A DNA stretch of 62,500 bases, taken from Prorocentrum cordatum (lineage: Eukaryota > Sar > Dinophyceae > Prorocentrales > Prorocentraceae). The position numbers and the translations under genes were made by a program. Numbering within the stretch: position 1 is the stretch's first letter; the number at the start of each line of letters is the position of its first letter. Shown here piece after piece: positions 1 to 9,854 of this stretch. The DNA lies in contig CAUYUJ010016282.1 in NCBI GenBank assembly GCA_963575745.1, forward strand, positions 1,824,532 through 1,887,031. Reading direction: 5' to 3'. Below the pieces are notes generated by a model. The model saw only the letters and a program-made list of their open reading frames with translations. It was not told the DNA's origin and did not search any database.

Positions 1-142
1 GTGGCTGTTGCGTCCTGACAGCCCTACACCGCTCCAGAAAACAATTTCTGGAAGTGGCGCGCCGCGAATCAACGTGACCGTCGCGTCCTGACAATCCTAG
101 CTCGCGCCAGAACACCCTTCCTGGGACTTGAGCCTTTCGAAC
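1..142. repeat. Two direct copies of a ~73-bp unit
   Basis: Bases 1-73 and 74-142 align. Both start GTG(A/G)C..CGTCCTGACA and continue through a ..CGC.CCAGAA block. No coding signal is seen. The unit could be part of a larger array cut by the window edge. Confidence 0.55.
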
Positions 143-450
143 CCTTGCAACTTTTCAGAACGAAAGCGCTCGGCGCAAATGCGATAACGATATTTTGAAA
201 ATGGCCCGCCCTCCATCCATAAAGCTATTGCGAACGTTTAAGACGAGCGCGCGGGGTGCTAAGGCGAGGGCTACACGATGCAGGCCACTTGCCCTCAGTC
301 AGTGAAGCGGTTGCAAACTTTGAGAACGAATGCGCGCGGCACTGGGGCGAGAACTACATTTTGAACACGACCCGCCCTTTTTGCAAACTTGCGGGGGATG
401 TGCTACAGCGAAACTACATTGTGAAAACGGCCCGCCTTCCTCCATGACGT
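143..450. repeat. Degenerate ~83-bp tandem repeat, about four copies
   Basis: Copies begin near 143, 227, 310 and 381 with TTGCAAACTTT-like starts. They pass through GCGCGCGG and end in TTTTGAAAACGGCCCGCC-like blocks. The copies are diverged, and short ORFs across them shift frame between copies, so the array is not read as coding. Confidence 0.6.
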
Positions 451-928
451 TGCTACGAATTTCAAAATCCAGTGTCATTAATGGTACAGAAGGCATGGCG
501 AAACGTTGGGGGTGCAGTAGGAGAGCGACGAGAGCATTGAGACCGAAGTGGAGTAGGTCGATCGGATTCTTTAATACACTGTGTCACCATTGCTGCGACT
601 GGTGGGGCTACAGACCTCATACCCTTCCCGTCGCCATGTCGGTTCAAAAGGAGTTGGTCATAGTAGCGGAGTTTGGTGCCCCATCCAGGCTCCCAACCGA
701 TCCATTGATTGACTTCGAGTTAGCCAACATCCATCGCAGCGACGGCGAGCCCACCGGGGCTGGCGGCTGTCGCGGGCGCGCTGCTGCTGGACATGTGGGG
801 CGTTGGCGGCGGCTTGTGCGCAGCCTCTTCCGGATCCAGAGGCTGCAGCCCATCTGGGGTTACCTGGGCGGGTAACTTCATCGAGCTGGATTCTAGGATT
901 TTAAGGACGAGATCTGGCGGCATCCGTG
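451..928 (+). other. Leader region before copia A1 gag; weak SL-like match at 628-648
   Basis: No gene is recognised here. Bases 628-648 match the dinoflagellate SL core at 16 of 21 positions without gaps. The base in front (627, C) does not fit the D (A/G/T) position. The match lies about 280 nt before the gag ATG at 929, the same distance as in the two LINEs further on. No LTR border could be defined. Confidence 0.3.
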
Positions 929-1831
929 ATGGCATCCGAGGAGCAGATGCGACAGCTGATCGCGCAGGTGCAGGAGCTCACGACGGAACTTACGAGGCAG
1001 AGGGACCTGATGGCGACCTTCAGATCCAAAGGACGAGGATCTGGAGGCGTCGACGAACCTCCAGGACACGGTCATCACGGATCGCGAGACGAAGAAGGAG
1101 AAGGTGCAGTTTGTGGACGCCAAGGGGCATAGGCAAGCGTACGGTCTTCAGCAGCGACATGAACTGGACGAGCTGGTCTTTCAAGTTGGGCAACTTCCTG
1201 GAGGGCATGGCGACCAGCACCAAGACGCTAGACTAGGCGCAGGACCAGGAGGAGGCGCTGACGGCCGAGGACCGCGAGGATATCGCGGGCAGACTCGGAG
1301 GACGACGTCGACCCGAAGGTCGTCTTCAATTAGCTGTACGCGGTGCTGGCTCAGCTGCGCGACGGGGAGGCGTTGGACTTGGCGCTGGCGACGCTGGAAA
1401 ACGACGGCTTCGAGGCGCGGTGCATTATCGCGCCGTTTTGACCGCGGGGCGCGGGGCTCAATAGGGGCGTCTTGGGCGCGATGATTCAGCCGGGCTCGTT
1501 CGATGAAAAGAAGCTCAACAGCCAGATTGCCAAGTGGAAAGAGCGCCTGCGCGTCTAGGAACGCCGGGCGAATCGTTCAATACAGGAGGACGCGAAGGCT
1601 TCGGTGCTGATATGCATGACGAAGGGTGTGCTCATGCACCACCTGGTGTTGAATGCGATCAAGCTGAAGACGCACGTAAACGTGCACGAGGAGGTGCATA
1701 GCTCCCTCGAGGGCATGCTGCACGACAGAGAGGCGCCGACGCACGCGGGGGCGCTGGTCCCTGGCAGGGGGGGCGCGAACACCTTCTACCACAACTGCGG
1801 CCAGCAGGGCCACGCGAGGAAGGGTTGCTGA
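929..1831 (+). pseudogene. Gag of copia-type retrotransposon A1, frameshifted
   Basis: This is the nucleocapsid/capsid polyprotein part of a Ty1/copia-type element. The ATG at 929 follows an in-frame GTG and opens a heptad-like, Gln/Leu-rich N-terminus (MASEEQMRQLIAQVQELT...). A block typical of dinoflagellate copia gag follows (FVDAKG.GK..VFSSD...W), near 1107-1200, but in another frame. The remainder (LDLALATLEN..., MIQPGSFDEKKLN...) needs further frame changes and crosses several stops. The C-terminus, near 1784-1831, is a CCHC zinc knuckle. Its C-x4-H-x4-C part is intact, but the first Cys is Tyr (TAC, 1787-1789). A TGA ends this frame right after the last Cys. No functional product is expected. 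The assignment to a copia-type gag comes from motif memory, not a search. Confidence 0.7.
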
Positions 1832-1832
1832 C

Positions 1833-2570
1833 ATCCAGGCGGAGGCGCCCGCCTGCCCAATCGCGGCGGCAAGCAAGCTCGGCTCGGGCAAGGGCCGCCC
1901 CCAGCGGCCCGCGCCATTCCAGGGCTACTGCTCGCCGTGGTGGGGCTGGGGCCACCGGCGCAATGATTGCGCTTCGGCGCGCGGGCAGGGGCAGGCCGCG
2001 AACCAGGGCCGCTTCGCCGACAACCTGGGGGAGCACGAGCACCCGGGGCCAGATGCCGAGCAGCCCGGGAACTTCGGCGGCCTGGACCTCTGCGCACTGG
2101 AGCACAACGCCGTGACGGTGGACGACCAGGAGTCCTTCCACGCGGCGGTGGGCTCTGGGGCAGATGCCTGCGCGGCGGCGAAAACTTTGTTCCAGGGCGC
2201 GCTGGCGAGGCCGACGGTGTCCAGCGAGAGCGGCGCCAGCTACCAGGCGGCCAGAGGGCAGTTGGCGCGCGACGATGGCGACAAGGTCATCGACGTGCCA
2301 GCGGGGGGCGGCAGCGCTAGGCGGCCGAGGTCGCATCGACCGGAGCGCGGCGCATGCTGCTGGCGGCGCCGAAGCCGGCCGAGAAGGGGCACGAGGTGTA
2401 CTTCGGGCCGCGGGGCAGCTGCGTCAAGCCTCGCCAGCGGCAGGCAGCTCCCGGCGCGCCAGAGGCGCGGCGCGCGCGCCATCAAGCTCAAGAAGGCGAG
2501 CTGGCGCACGGGGCAGCCTGCCCCAGACCTGAGCGCGACGTCGGGAAAGACGCGGCATGTGCGGCAGTAA
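1833..2570 (+). pseudogene. Second zinc knuckle and retropepsin-like protease of copia A1
   Basis: A single open frame runs to the TAA at 2568-2570, about 245 codons. A Gly/Lys/Pro-rich linker leads to a second CCHC knuckle (1926-1970), YCSPWWGWGHRRNDC. Its second Cys is Trp (TGG, 1938-1940), so each of the element's two knuckles has lost a different Cys. The aspartic protease follows. The usual V-D-S-G-A flap start reads AVGSGADACAAAK at 2145-2180, with the catalytic Asp replaced by Gly (GGC, 2151-2153). The next block (SGASYQAARGQLA...GDKVIDV) fits a copia-type protease. The protease tail (EKGHEVYFGPRGS.VK) continues from 2354 in another frame. The protease is judged dead. Confidence 0.65.
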
Positions 2571-2580
2571 GACCTTCGAG

Positions 2581-3861
2581 TGAAATTGCGGAGTGCAGCC
2601 CGGCACCGGCGCGGCAGCGCGCGTCGAGGCGGTTCTTGTGGAGGCCGAAGACGACGAGCCCATGTGGGCGGACCCGCCAGTCGCGGCGGCGCCGCGGCCG
2701 GTCGAGCTCACCCAGGCCGAGCGCGAGGCGGCCGGCCACGCGCAGCAAAAAGCACGGCGCGGCCGCGGCGCCGACGCGATTTCCATGGACTGCGCGTTCT
2801 TCGGAGGTGACGCGGAGCGGGCAGCTCCCACCTCGGCGCCGCGCGAACACGAGGGTCGGCGGGCGGTGCCCGCCACAGCCGGGAGCAGGGATTCGCGCGA
2901 GACGTGGGTCTTCGATTCGGGGGCGGACGCCATCAGGCACGCGGACGCGATGCGTTCCGTGTATTGGAGCGTCCAGGGGCCGGCGATCGTTGACGCGGGA
3001 ATGCGGCCATCGAGAAGCTAGGCGAGTCCATCGCGATTTAAGGAGGAGAGCCCGGTGGACGCGCACCAGAACAATGGCGCGATCGAGCGGGCCGCGCAGT
3101 CCGCGGGCGGCATCGTGAGGGCGCTGAAGCCGGCAGCGGAGCGCCAGTGCAAGATTGATCTCGAGCAAGACCATATGATCGCGCCGCTTCTCATCATTTA
3201 CGCCAGCGCGGTGTTCGGCCCGCCTGAGGCGGGGGCGGACGGGCGCGCGACGCGCGGGCGGCGTCGGGGCAAGAAGTGCCGCTGCGATCTCCCGCCGCGC
3301 GCCGAGTTGGCGCTCTGCTGGCCAGCGGGCCGGGGCAGGTGGCCGAAGAACAAGCCGGGCGCCAAGTGGCTCGCGGCCGTCTGCCTGGGCGTGAAGCTGA
3401 CGACTCAAGAGCTGCGCGTCGGCTCCGAGGCGGGCGCGGCGCGTGCTCGGACCATCGCGAGGAGGGCAGGTGACGCGCGCTACGACGCCGAGCAGCTGAA
3501 GAAGCTGCAGGGCTCACCGTGGAGACAGGTGCAGGGTGCAGCCCGAGACGGGAGCAACGCGCCGGTGGCGCGGTTCCCGATCGACGGGGGGCCCGATGAG
3601 GCGCTTCTGCTAGTGGGTCCGCGGGGGGCGCGGTCAGGCGCGGGCCCCCCGCGGGCGTCTTCGGCCCGCGGCGCGCGCGCATGCGCAACGAGATCGACAT
3701 CGACGGGGTTCGGCCGCGCTCCGGGGCGCAACGGCGCGTCGGGCGCGACGCGGCTGGCCCCCCCGGCGCGCGTCCACAGCGAGGGGTGCAGGGCCAGGAT
3801 CGCGAAGCTGATGGGTGGGGACTTCGACATGCGCCGGCGCGCGAGGACCTGTGACATCTGA
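2581..3861 (+). pseudogene. Integrase of copia-type element A1
   Basis: This is DDE-type integrase catalytic-core and C-terminal sequence in at least two frames. The first Asp lies in SMDCAFFGG (near 2782-2808; families usually have DYAFFG). The region of the second Asp (2985-3020) is scrambled by stops. The third acid is present in HQNNGAIERAAQS (Glu near 3085). Downstream, the 3055-3861 frame is open for 268 codons and carries the C-terminal signature of these elements: EQDHMIAP..IIYAS, then GRWPKNK.GAKWL..V.LGVK, then RARTIARR...R.DAEQLKKLQG.PW. The 3' part is a Gly/Arg/Ala-rich linker with a late E.CRARIAKLMGGDFDMR. The order gag-PR-IN fits Ty1/copia. RT and RNase H of this copy are not seen downstream. 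Confidence 0.75.
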
Positions 3862-4118
3862 GGAGCGCCGCGGTGAGAAGCGGGCGGCTCCCGAGGCGGC
3901 GGCGCCGGAGGCCGCCGAAGCGCCTGGGCAGCCAGCGCCGCAGACGCCCGGGGCGGCCCCAGCAGCGGCGTTGGGCAGCCAGCGCCGCGGACGCTGAGCA
4001 TGGCGCCAACGGCGATGTCAGGTTGCACGGCGCGCCTCGGGCGTTTGCTCAAGGACATGGGCGACGAAAGCGTGCTTTTCGAGGCTGGTGACATGCCCGA
4101 GAATGTGATTTGGGAGTA
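3862..4118 (+). pseudogene. Integrase-RT linker remnant of A1
   Basis: Pro/Ala/Glu-rich linker sequence (EAAAPEAAEAPGQPAPQTPG) is followed by LGRLLKDMGDESVLFEAGDM in another frame, ending at TAA 4117-4119. The composition and position fit the spacer between integrase and RT in dinoflagellate copia elements. This call is weak and rests on context. Confidence 0.35.
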
Positions 4119-4640
4119 AGAGGAGGCTGTCGCCATCTACGCCGACCACAGCCAGGTATGACAGCATTCGCACAAGCAGAAGCTTGGACGAGACTCTTTC
4201 AAACAGTTTCTTCCAATAGGCACGTCCAAGGCCCCCCGCAAGGGAAAACGCCGAGGGAAACGAGCTGGACATGTTCGACCGACGCGGTGGGCCAGAAGTA
4301 TATTGATGAGTCGCTCAATCTTCCGGGCGTGGGAAGATGGGACATTGGACTCGGGGCTGCATGAGCCAGCGATGACGCAAGCGGCGAGCTGGGTTCGGCG
4401 ATTTCCATCCTTTTTCTTTTGAAAGCAGATGACGCTCTGCATGGTGCTTGTCAACAGGAACCCACGATCCAGTCTGGAGCGAGTTAATGCACATGTCCTT
4501 TTTTGCTACTGCTGATACGGGCGAGCAGGTTTTCAGTTTGACTTCAGGTTCAGATGGTTTCCAGCCTAGTGGACGCTGGAATTCAGCATGGAGTCTGTTG
4601 CGAAGATCAGCTTGACACAATTGTGACATATCTTTGACGT
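4119..4640. other. No gene recognised
   Basis: Short, interrupted reading frames on both strands. No repeat structure, motif or RNA gene was seen. GC content falls compared with the A1 element, and a former RT region cannot be recovered by eye. Confidence 0.4.
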
Positions 4641-4686
4641 TTGAAAATGTACAAAGCTTCTCTCCAGATGGACCCTGTCCGCTGCC

Positions 4687-5067
4687 GTGGCAAAGAATTG
4701 TGGCACTCCCACTGTGCATCTCATTGCCTGTGACGTGCCATTATTGCAGGAGGAGGCGCTCAGGAATCTCGTCGTGGTTTCTGATCATCCAGGTGGCGCC
4801 ATCGCCTGGAAGGCACTCGACGGCAGTCAATGGAGGGTGTGCGAAGGAGGGGCAGGCAGATATTTCGTGATACATATTGTCGGTTTCCCTGATGATGGTT
4901 GGCAGAGAAAGCAGAATAACAGAAAAGTCCCTCCGAAGACTCAGGGATATCATCAGGTCGCCCAGCTCGAGGATGCCCTTTTTGTACGTGAATCCGCAGG
5001 CGCCGCCGGCGCAGGCCAGTCTTTCCCGGCCAACTGCCGCGCCCCCTGGCACCTCGTGCGACGCTGA
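4687..5067 (+). pseudogene. Possible protease-region fragment of a copia-type element
   Basis: The 126-codon frame begins VHLIACDVPLLQEEALRNLV and goes on through VVSDHPGGAIAWKALDGSQW and GGAGRYFVIHIVGFP. This resembles the stretch after the active site in copia-type proteases: a Leu-rich block, a hydrophobic pair and an ending in GHY.I.L.GFP. No DSG active site is visible. It could belong to A2, but it lies 1.5 kb before the A2 integrase, so the link is only inferred. The alternative is a chance ORF. Confidence 0.3.
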
Positions 5068-5129
5068 CTCGTGCGGGGCGCATCCTCAACAGGAAAGGGG
5101 CCGCAGCCGGAACCTCCTGGCACCGGCAG

Positions 5130-6351
5130 GTGCAGCCAGTCTCCGATAACCCCAGAGAAGCGGACGTGGAAATAGTACCAGTTGCGCCTGAAGTCACTCA
5201 CCAACCTGTAGCACGTGGCCATGAAGCACCGCGCGGAGGCACGCATCGGTGCGAACACCTTCAGGATCTTGCTCGGGGACGCCAGGGGTCTGGACTGCGA
5301 GCCCGCGCCATCCGCGATCCGAGACCTTCCGCTCGAGTCCTGAAGATCTCCAGCGGGAACGGATTCGCGGCGGGCGGGGGGCTGGGGCACGACGGCGCAT
5401 GCACCGCGAAGACCGATCAGGCCGCGCGCAGTTGCCCCAACGAGGCCTTGCGCCATCGGGGCAACAACTAGACCTACTGGTGGACGTGCGACGCTTGCCA
5501 GATGCTGTGGGCGAGGTGCCCTGTCGGGGGCGTTCGGGATGCACGCAGGCTGCGCCTTCGAGGAGGTCTACAAGAAGGACTTCCAGCGTGGCGAGCGGTG
5601 CTTGAGGCCTCGCGAGGCAGGCGAGCCAGCGACGCATCAATAACTCACGCGTCTGGCATTTCACGCAGCGGAACGCGAGATGCGCGAGGCCACCATGGAC
5701 GGGGACGGTTTCGAGACGATCGCGGGGGAGACCGACACCTGGTGGATTCGCGGGCAGAAGATGCCCTCGATGGTCGCAGGGCACATGTCCGAGTGCATCA
5801 CGAACCCCGCGGCAGGCTTCTTAACCCGGCCGGCTCCGTCGGCTCACCTTTTGCAGACGATAGTACCAATGGGCGGATCACAGAGGTTGTCTACTCAGAT
5901 GGCACGACCGAGCCATTTCAGGATATTTGGTTCGGCCCATCTTGCGACCGTGCCTTGGCCAAGAAATGGGTTGGCCGCGCCCTCTTTTACCGCGGGGCTT
6001 CTACTGGCACGACGATCGATGGCGCCCTGCCGGCGAGCAAATGTCCCAAGGGCACCTGTATCAGCCAGGTTGGGCAACTTGTCTCTCCAGGTGCTACCAA
6101 TGCGAGCCTGGCTGGTCCAGTGCGCTGCAAGAGCGCGGCTATGCCTGGAGGTGCTCCAGGTGGGTCGTGGCGGGCCGCCGCTGTACAGGGCTAGGTTGAA
6201 GCGGCCGAGGCTCGCGCAGGAAAATGGCGACTCATTTCGTGGCAGACCACCAGCGGAGCTTGCGCTTCATCTTAGGAGCTCGACGCGGACGGCGATGGCA
6301 CAATTTCCTATCATGTGGTTGTTAAACAGGTCAAGCAGGCACTCTCGGTGA
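5130..6351 (+). other. Unrecognised ORF-rich, Cys/Trp-rich stretch
   Basis: Overlapping frames (5249-5605, 5502-6194, 5680-6351) have no recognised domain. Two spots look zinc-ribbon-like. Near 5473-5520 there is YWWTCDACQMLWARCPVG. Near 6075-6165 there is CLSRCYQCEPGW, then WRCSRW, then RRC. The frame between them includes NGRITEVVYSDGTTEPFQD. Such Cys clusters also occur in dinoflagellate retroelement ORFs, but no family can be named. The stretch lies between a weak protease patch and the A2 integrase and may be part of A2. Confidence 0.3.
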
Positions 6352-6496
6352 ACAATGTACAATCCCTGCCTTCTTTCGAAAACCGCTCCTGAAGAAGATG
6401 GGCCTGCAGAGATGTCTGACGATGGCCCCGGCGCCAGACCTGATAGCGATGACGAGGTGCCGGCTCAGCCCGACTGGGCACCTATACGGTGGACCA

Positions 6497-7017
6497 GGTA
6501 ACCGATCTCAAGTTTGCCCACGACAGTTCCGGTCATCCTGGGAAGCGAGATTTCGCTTGGCCGACTTCTGAGACCGGGCAATACTAAGCCTGAAGTGGCA
6601 CGCTGGATATTGAAGAACTTCAAATGCGACGAATACGAGCGCACGGGCGAACCTATGCTCGCCGCCCTGCTGCTGTTCCCGAGTATCGCCGATGCAATGA
6701 TTTGGTTGAGGTCAAGTGCCAAATTTCGATGGCACGCCGCATTTTTTATCATGAATACATGTTGGGATGTAGCATAGCAGGCATTTGTGCGCACATGTGC
6801 AAGCGTGTTTGGCACGCCAGAAGTTATTGTCCTGGATCCTGGAACGGAGTTCCAGGGAACGTTGGCAGATAGCACGCAGAACAGCGGTGCGCGCCTATCC
6901 CCTACGGACGCCCGTTCTCCACGACAAAACGGTCGAACGGAACGCGCTGGAACAGAATGGAGACGACAGCTCCGTTTAGCCGCTCATGAGGTAGCTCCAG
7001 ATAGTCCAGCCGAATGA
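6497..7017 (+). pseudogene. Integrase zinc-binding and core domain of copia element A2
   Basis: An HHCC-like N-terminal domain is readable across frames: DLKFAHDSSGHPGKRDFAW (near 6499), then GNTKPEVARWILKNFKCDEYE, where the second Cys of the CxxC is Tyr. The RFNDLVEVK block, normally near the first catalytic Asp, is present as CNDLVEVK. The 6787-7017 frame gives FGTPEVIVLDPGTEFQGTL and SPRQNGRTERAG, the second Asp and the Glu of the DDE triad. At least three frames are needed, so the gene is broken. The order with the downstream RT and RNase H is the copia order. Confidence 0.8.
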
Positions 7018-7900
7018 CATGTCATGGGGGAGTTGTGTTGTCCTGTCCGGAACCGTTACCATAAACGGAGTGGTTTCCCACCAGTGCAACGGGTGTCGGT
7101 TTTGCACGGCGTCTTCCAGCGACGCTGCTCTCCGATGATCCCATAGATCCCGGATGCTTGTCCGCCGATCCGGCGCAGGATTTCCACCGCGCTGAAACTT
7201 TCGCCGAGCCGCTATGACAGCTTGGACTGCCATAGATAGTCGAACGCAACTCGTTCGAACCCTCCGCGCGCGACGCCGCGCGCCACCATCTTTCACGGAA
7301 GGGCCACTCGTATTGGATTAGGGAGAAGGACGAGCTGGCTCGGGGGGTGTGCTTCTCTTACCTACTGTTGGCGGGGCTTGGGCCAACGTGCGCGGGGCGC
7401 TGTGGCGTTCGTCAAACGAACAAAGGCGCAGTACAACGCAATATGATAGTTGAGGCATCGAGGTGGTCAACCGTTATCTTCGCGAACTCGAGATTCATCT
7501 CGAGCGCGCGCGTGGCGCTCGTCGCCATGGCGACGTCACTCGAGAAGGCAATCCCCGATTCCCTGGATACGAACCTCTACGCGACCCTGAAGCGGTAGAG
7601 GCCGATGGAACTCCCCACGATTCAGACACCGATGCCGATCGGGAACCATTACCGTCAACGCCAGAAGAACCAGACATGCAACCAACGGCGGGAAACTATG
7701 ACGAGCTTGGGCTGGCACGCGCAGCACCCCATAGTGACGCTCGACAAGTGCGACCTCGTTTAAATGCCGCATCCTCTACAGAAGCGCAGAGCGAGCCGGG
7801 CTCGAGACAGCCTCCGTGGCAGAGGCGCTGGGGGGCAACCTCCAGCGCCGCTGCGCGAGGCTCGGGCATGTCCTGGCCCGCAAATTAGTTTTCGTAGTAA
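7018..7900 (+). pseudogene. Integrase C-terminal region and linker of copia element A2
   Basis: Family-typical blocks follow the core. FARRLPATLLSDDPIDPGC and SADPAQDFHRAE lie at 7105-7205. VLLLPTVGGAWANVRGALWR plus SNEQRRS lie at 7345-7430. The 7463-7888 frame has VVNRYLRELEIHLERARGAR, DVTREGNPRFPG and a Pro/Glu/Asp-rich tail. Frames change near 7240 and 7450 (a TAG lies before the VVNRYL block). This tail usually carries a chromodomain-like or SH3-like fold and then an acidic linker to RT. The assignment rests on conserved block order. Confidence 0.7.
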
Positions 7901-8512
7901 CCGCCACCAGCGCCGACTACGATTGCACCTCCGGGTGTTCCATGGAGCGCGCAAGCTTCCTGACCTGGACAACATTTTCACAGCCCGTCAATCAGAAGCA
8001 GCCTATCTCAACACGTCGAGGTCATTTCTCATCAAGAAGGAGCGGGCTCAGGACGAAATTGCCATCCGTTGCCAGACCATCTTAAACGGCGCTTCTTGGA
8101 CCTACCCGCAGCCGTCACAATGGATCAAGCGGCGGTCTGAGATTTGCGCAGCAGGACCTGACGGCACCCACGCAGTACGCATTCACCGAGGAGCTGCCGC
8201 TGCAGAAATCTTTCGCGCATTCCCTACAAGTATATCCTTTTTGTTCGGCGCGACCAATGAAAGAGAAGGGGGCCGATTGGGGCGACGAGCGAAATTCCAA
8301 TTCAGAATTACGACGCCAAACAAAGATGCATTCCTCGAGGGTGTCATGATCCCGGCATTGCTGTGCCGAACCCCAATGTGCGCGCGCCCTCCACAGCAGA
8401 CTTACGTCTTGCTCTACAATGTCCGTCCTCTATCAAGGTTTAGGCCTGTGTAGGCGACGCAAAGTCTGCCTTTGCATAAGGACTCCGAAACCAGCGGGAA
8501 GAACCTCGTTTT
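7901..8512 (+). pseudogene. Poorly resolved A2 linker/RT N-terminus
   Basis: The open frame 7764-8453 (229 codons) contains HLRVFHGARKLPDLDNIFTA, RSFLIKKERAQDEIA and GASWTYPQPSQW, but no motif that fixes RT fingers. By position it should hold the start of the copia RT. It is called as part of A2 only from context. Confidence 0.35.
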
Positions 8513-8872
8513 TTGTTTTCACCCACTGCGGGCTGCATTGATCCCAACGAATTGCTCGTGAATGAACTGCAGGCAGAAGTTTATGGACATGTCGCTGGCC
8601 CTCCAGTCCGGCGCAGAAGCCTTCTGACAGCGTTCAAGGAGCATGGCTGTATTCGCCATCATCCGGCGCCCCTTGCCATGCTCGTGCGCGAGACTCTTGG
8701 CGGACACCCTGGGCAGTTCTCCGGACTCGCTGTCATCAAATTGAATGATTTGCGCGTCTGTGTGTGGGGTGTGTGGGGGGTGGGGGGGGGGGGGGGGGGC
8801 ATTGGAGCTGGATTTTCCGATTCGACCTTTAGCTTTCGCAAGCGGTTCAAATTCAGCAAATTGATTCTTTGA
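8513..8872 (+). pseudogene. Copia-type reverse transcriptase fragment (A2)
   Basis: RNA-dependent DNA polymerase remnant. The frame gives ELLVNELQAEVYGHVAGPP and RRSLLTAFKEHGCIRHHPAP, matching the copia RT block L...VYG...P..W...L...G....Dp. The active-site box is at 8735-8755 as VIKLNDLRV. The expected V/L-D-D is L-N-D (AAT GAT, 8744-8749), so one catalytic Asp is lost. Right after it, GTGTGTGGGG sequence passes into a ~20-nt G run (near 8779-8799), which replaces the Gly-rich turn. The frame then continues, but the protein is not functional. Confidence 0.75.
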
Positions 8873-9270
8873 AACAGCGCAAACATATGGATATTAAAAT
8901 CTTCACGGCGTGGCATCTTGCAGAACGAGCCCGACCTACCGATTAGTCTCTCACGGGCTCGCTGCAATAGCCCCGGGCTACCAGAAACGCCAGAGGATGT
9001 TACAGCCATGCGTGGGCTGCGCGGGCAACTCACATGAACATGCCGAGAGACCGTGCCCAACGGCCCGGGGGGCGCGCCCTTCCTGAGCAGCGCCTCGCCC
9101 GACTCCAGGGCGAAAGATCCCATCGAGGCAGATGCCGCACAACGGCGCCTCAAGGACGCAAATGCTTCTATCGTCATCAATTCCGCGCCCTTTTCTCGTC
9201 TCCGCCCGGGCGCCCTGTGCGACTCGGGCCTGGGCCGCGCGGGCGCGGGGTAAGGCCGCTCTCAGACGGG
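8873..9270 (+). pseudogene. RT thumb/connection region of copia A2
   Basis: Blocks typical of the segment between copia RT and RNase H appear in alternating frames: ETPEDVTAMRGLRGQLT (near 8988-9030), then GGAPFLSSASPDSRAKDPIE, AAQRRLKDANASIVI and the start of RNase H as LCDSGLGRAG (near 9218-9247). In relatives this reads as L..e.t.lRgl.G.LnW....RPDl.....l. A TGA interrupts GQLT near 9032. The frame shifts after the G run. Confidence 0.6.
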
Positions 9271-9800
9271 CAATGTGATGTGTGCGACAGACAAAGACCT
9301 CTCGTTGGGAAAGGATGCTGGCGTCAATATTCTTTCGTGGCGTTCCCACAAGACTGAGCGTGCCGGGAGCTCTACCCTCGCCGTGGAGGCCAAAGCCGCG
9401 TCCGATGGATTGGCCGAGGCCGAGGGGGTTACCTTATGCATCTTCAGTGTGACGGATTGCCGATACGGGTTCCGAGACCGACACATTCACCGATAAATTC
9501 GAGTCACGAAGGTCATGGAGCAACATCGCGACCTGGACATCATCATGACCCACGCGGAATGCCTGTGCGATTGTACCAATCGAGAACAGTTCGCCTCGAC
9601 CGAGAAGCGAGCAGCCCTGGATATTGCTGCGATTCTTGGGTTCATTGGAGAACCTCGGTGGTCAGCGTCGCTGGTGCTCACGCGAACTGAACCCCGCGGA
9701 CGGTTTGGCGAAATCAACAGGGAATTAACAACCTCTCTTACAGCTACTGGAGACGGCGAAGTTACGCATTTCTTGCGGAACAGATGAAACGGAACGGAGA
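9271..9800 (+). pseudogene. RNase H and C-terminus of copia A2
   Basis: The 9275-9496 frame carries VNILSWRSHKTERAGSSTLA, followed by VEAKAASDGLAEAE and IFSVTDCR. Together with the upstream DSGLG this keeps all three RNase H acids (Asp, Glu, Asp). The 9515-9787 frame gives TEKRAALDIAAILGFIGEPR. The classic copia end motif NPADGLAKSTG is encoded near 9689-9718 in a third frame. The element probably ends soon after 9800. An LTR could not be identified. Confidence 0.75.
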
Positions 9801-9854
9801 AAAGCATATCGGCCTGCTACAGGGAGACGCAATCCGAGACCAAATATTTCGAAT

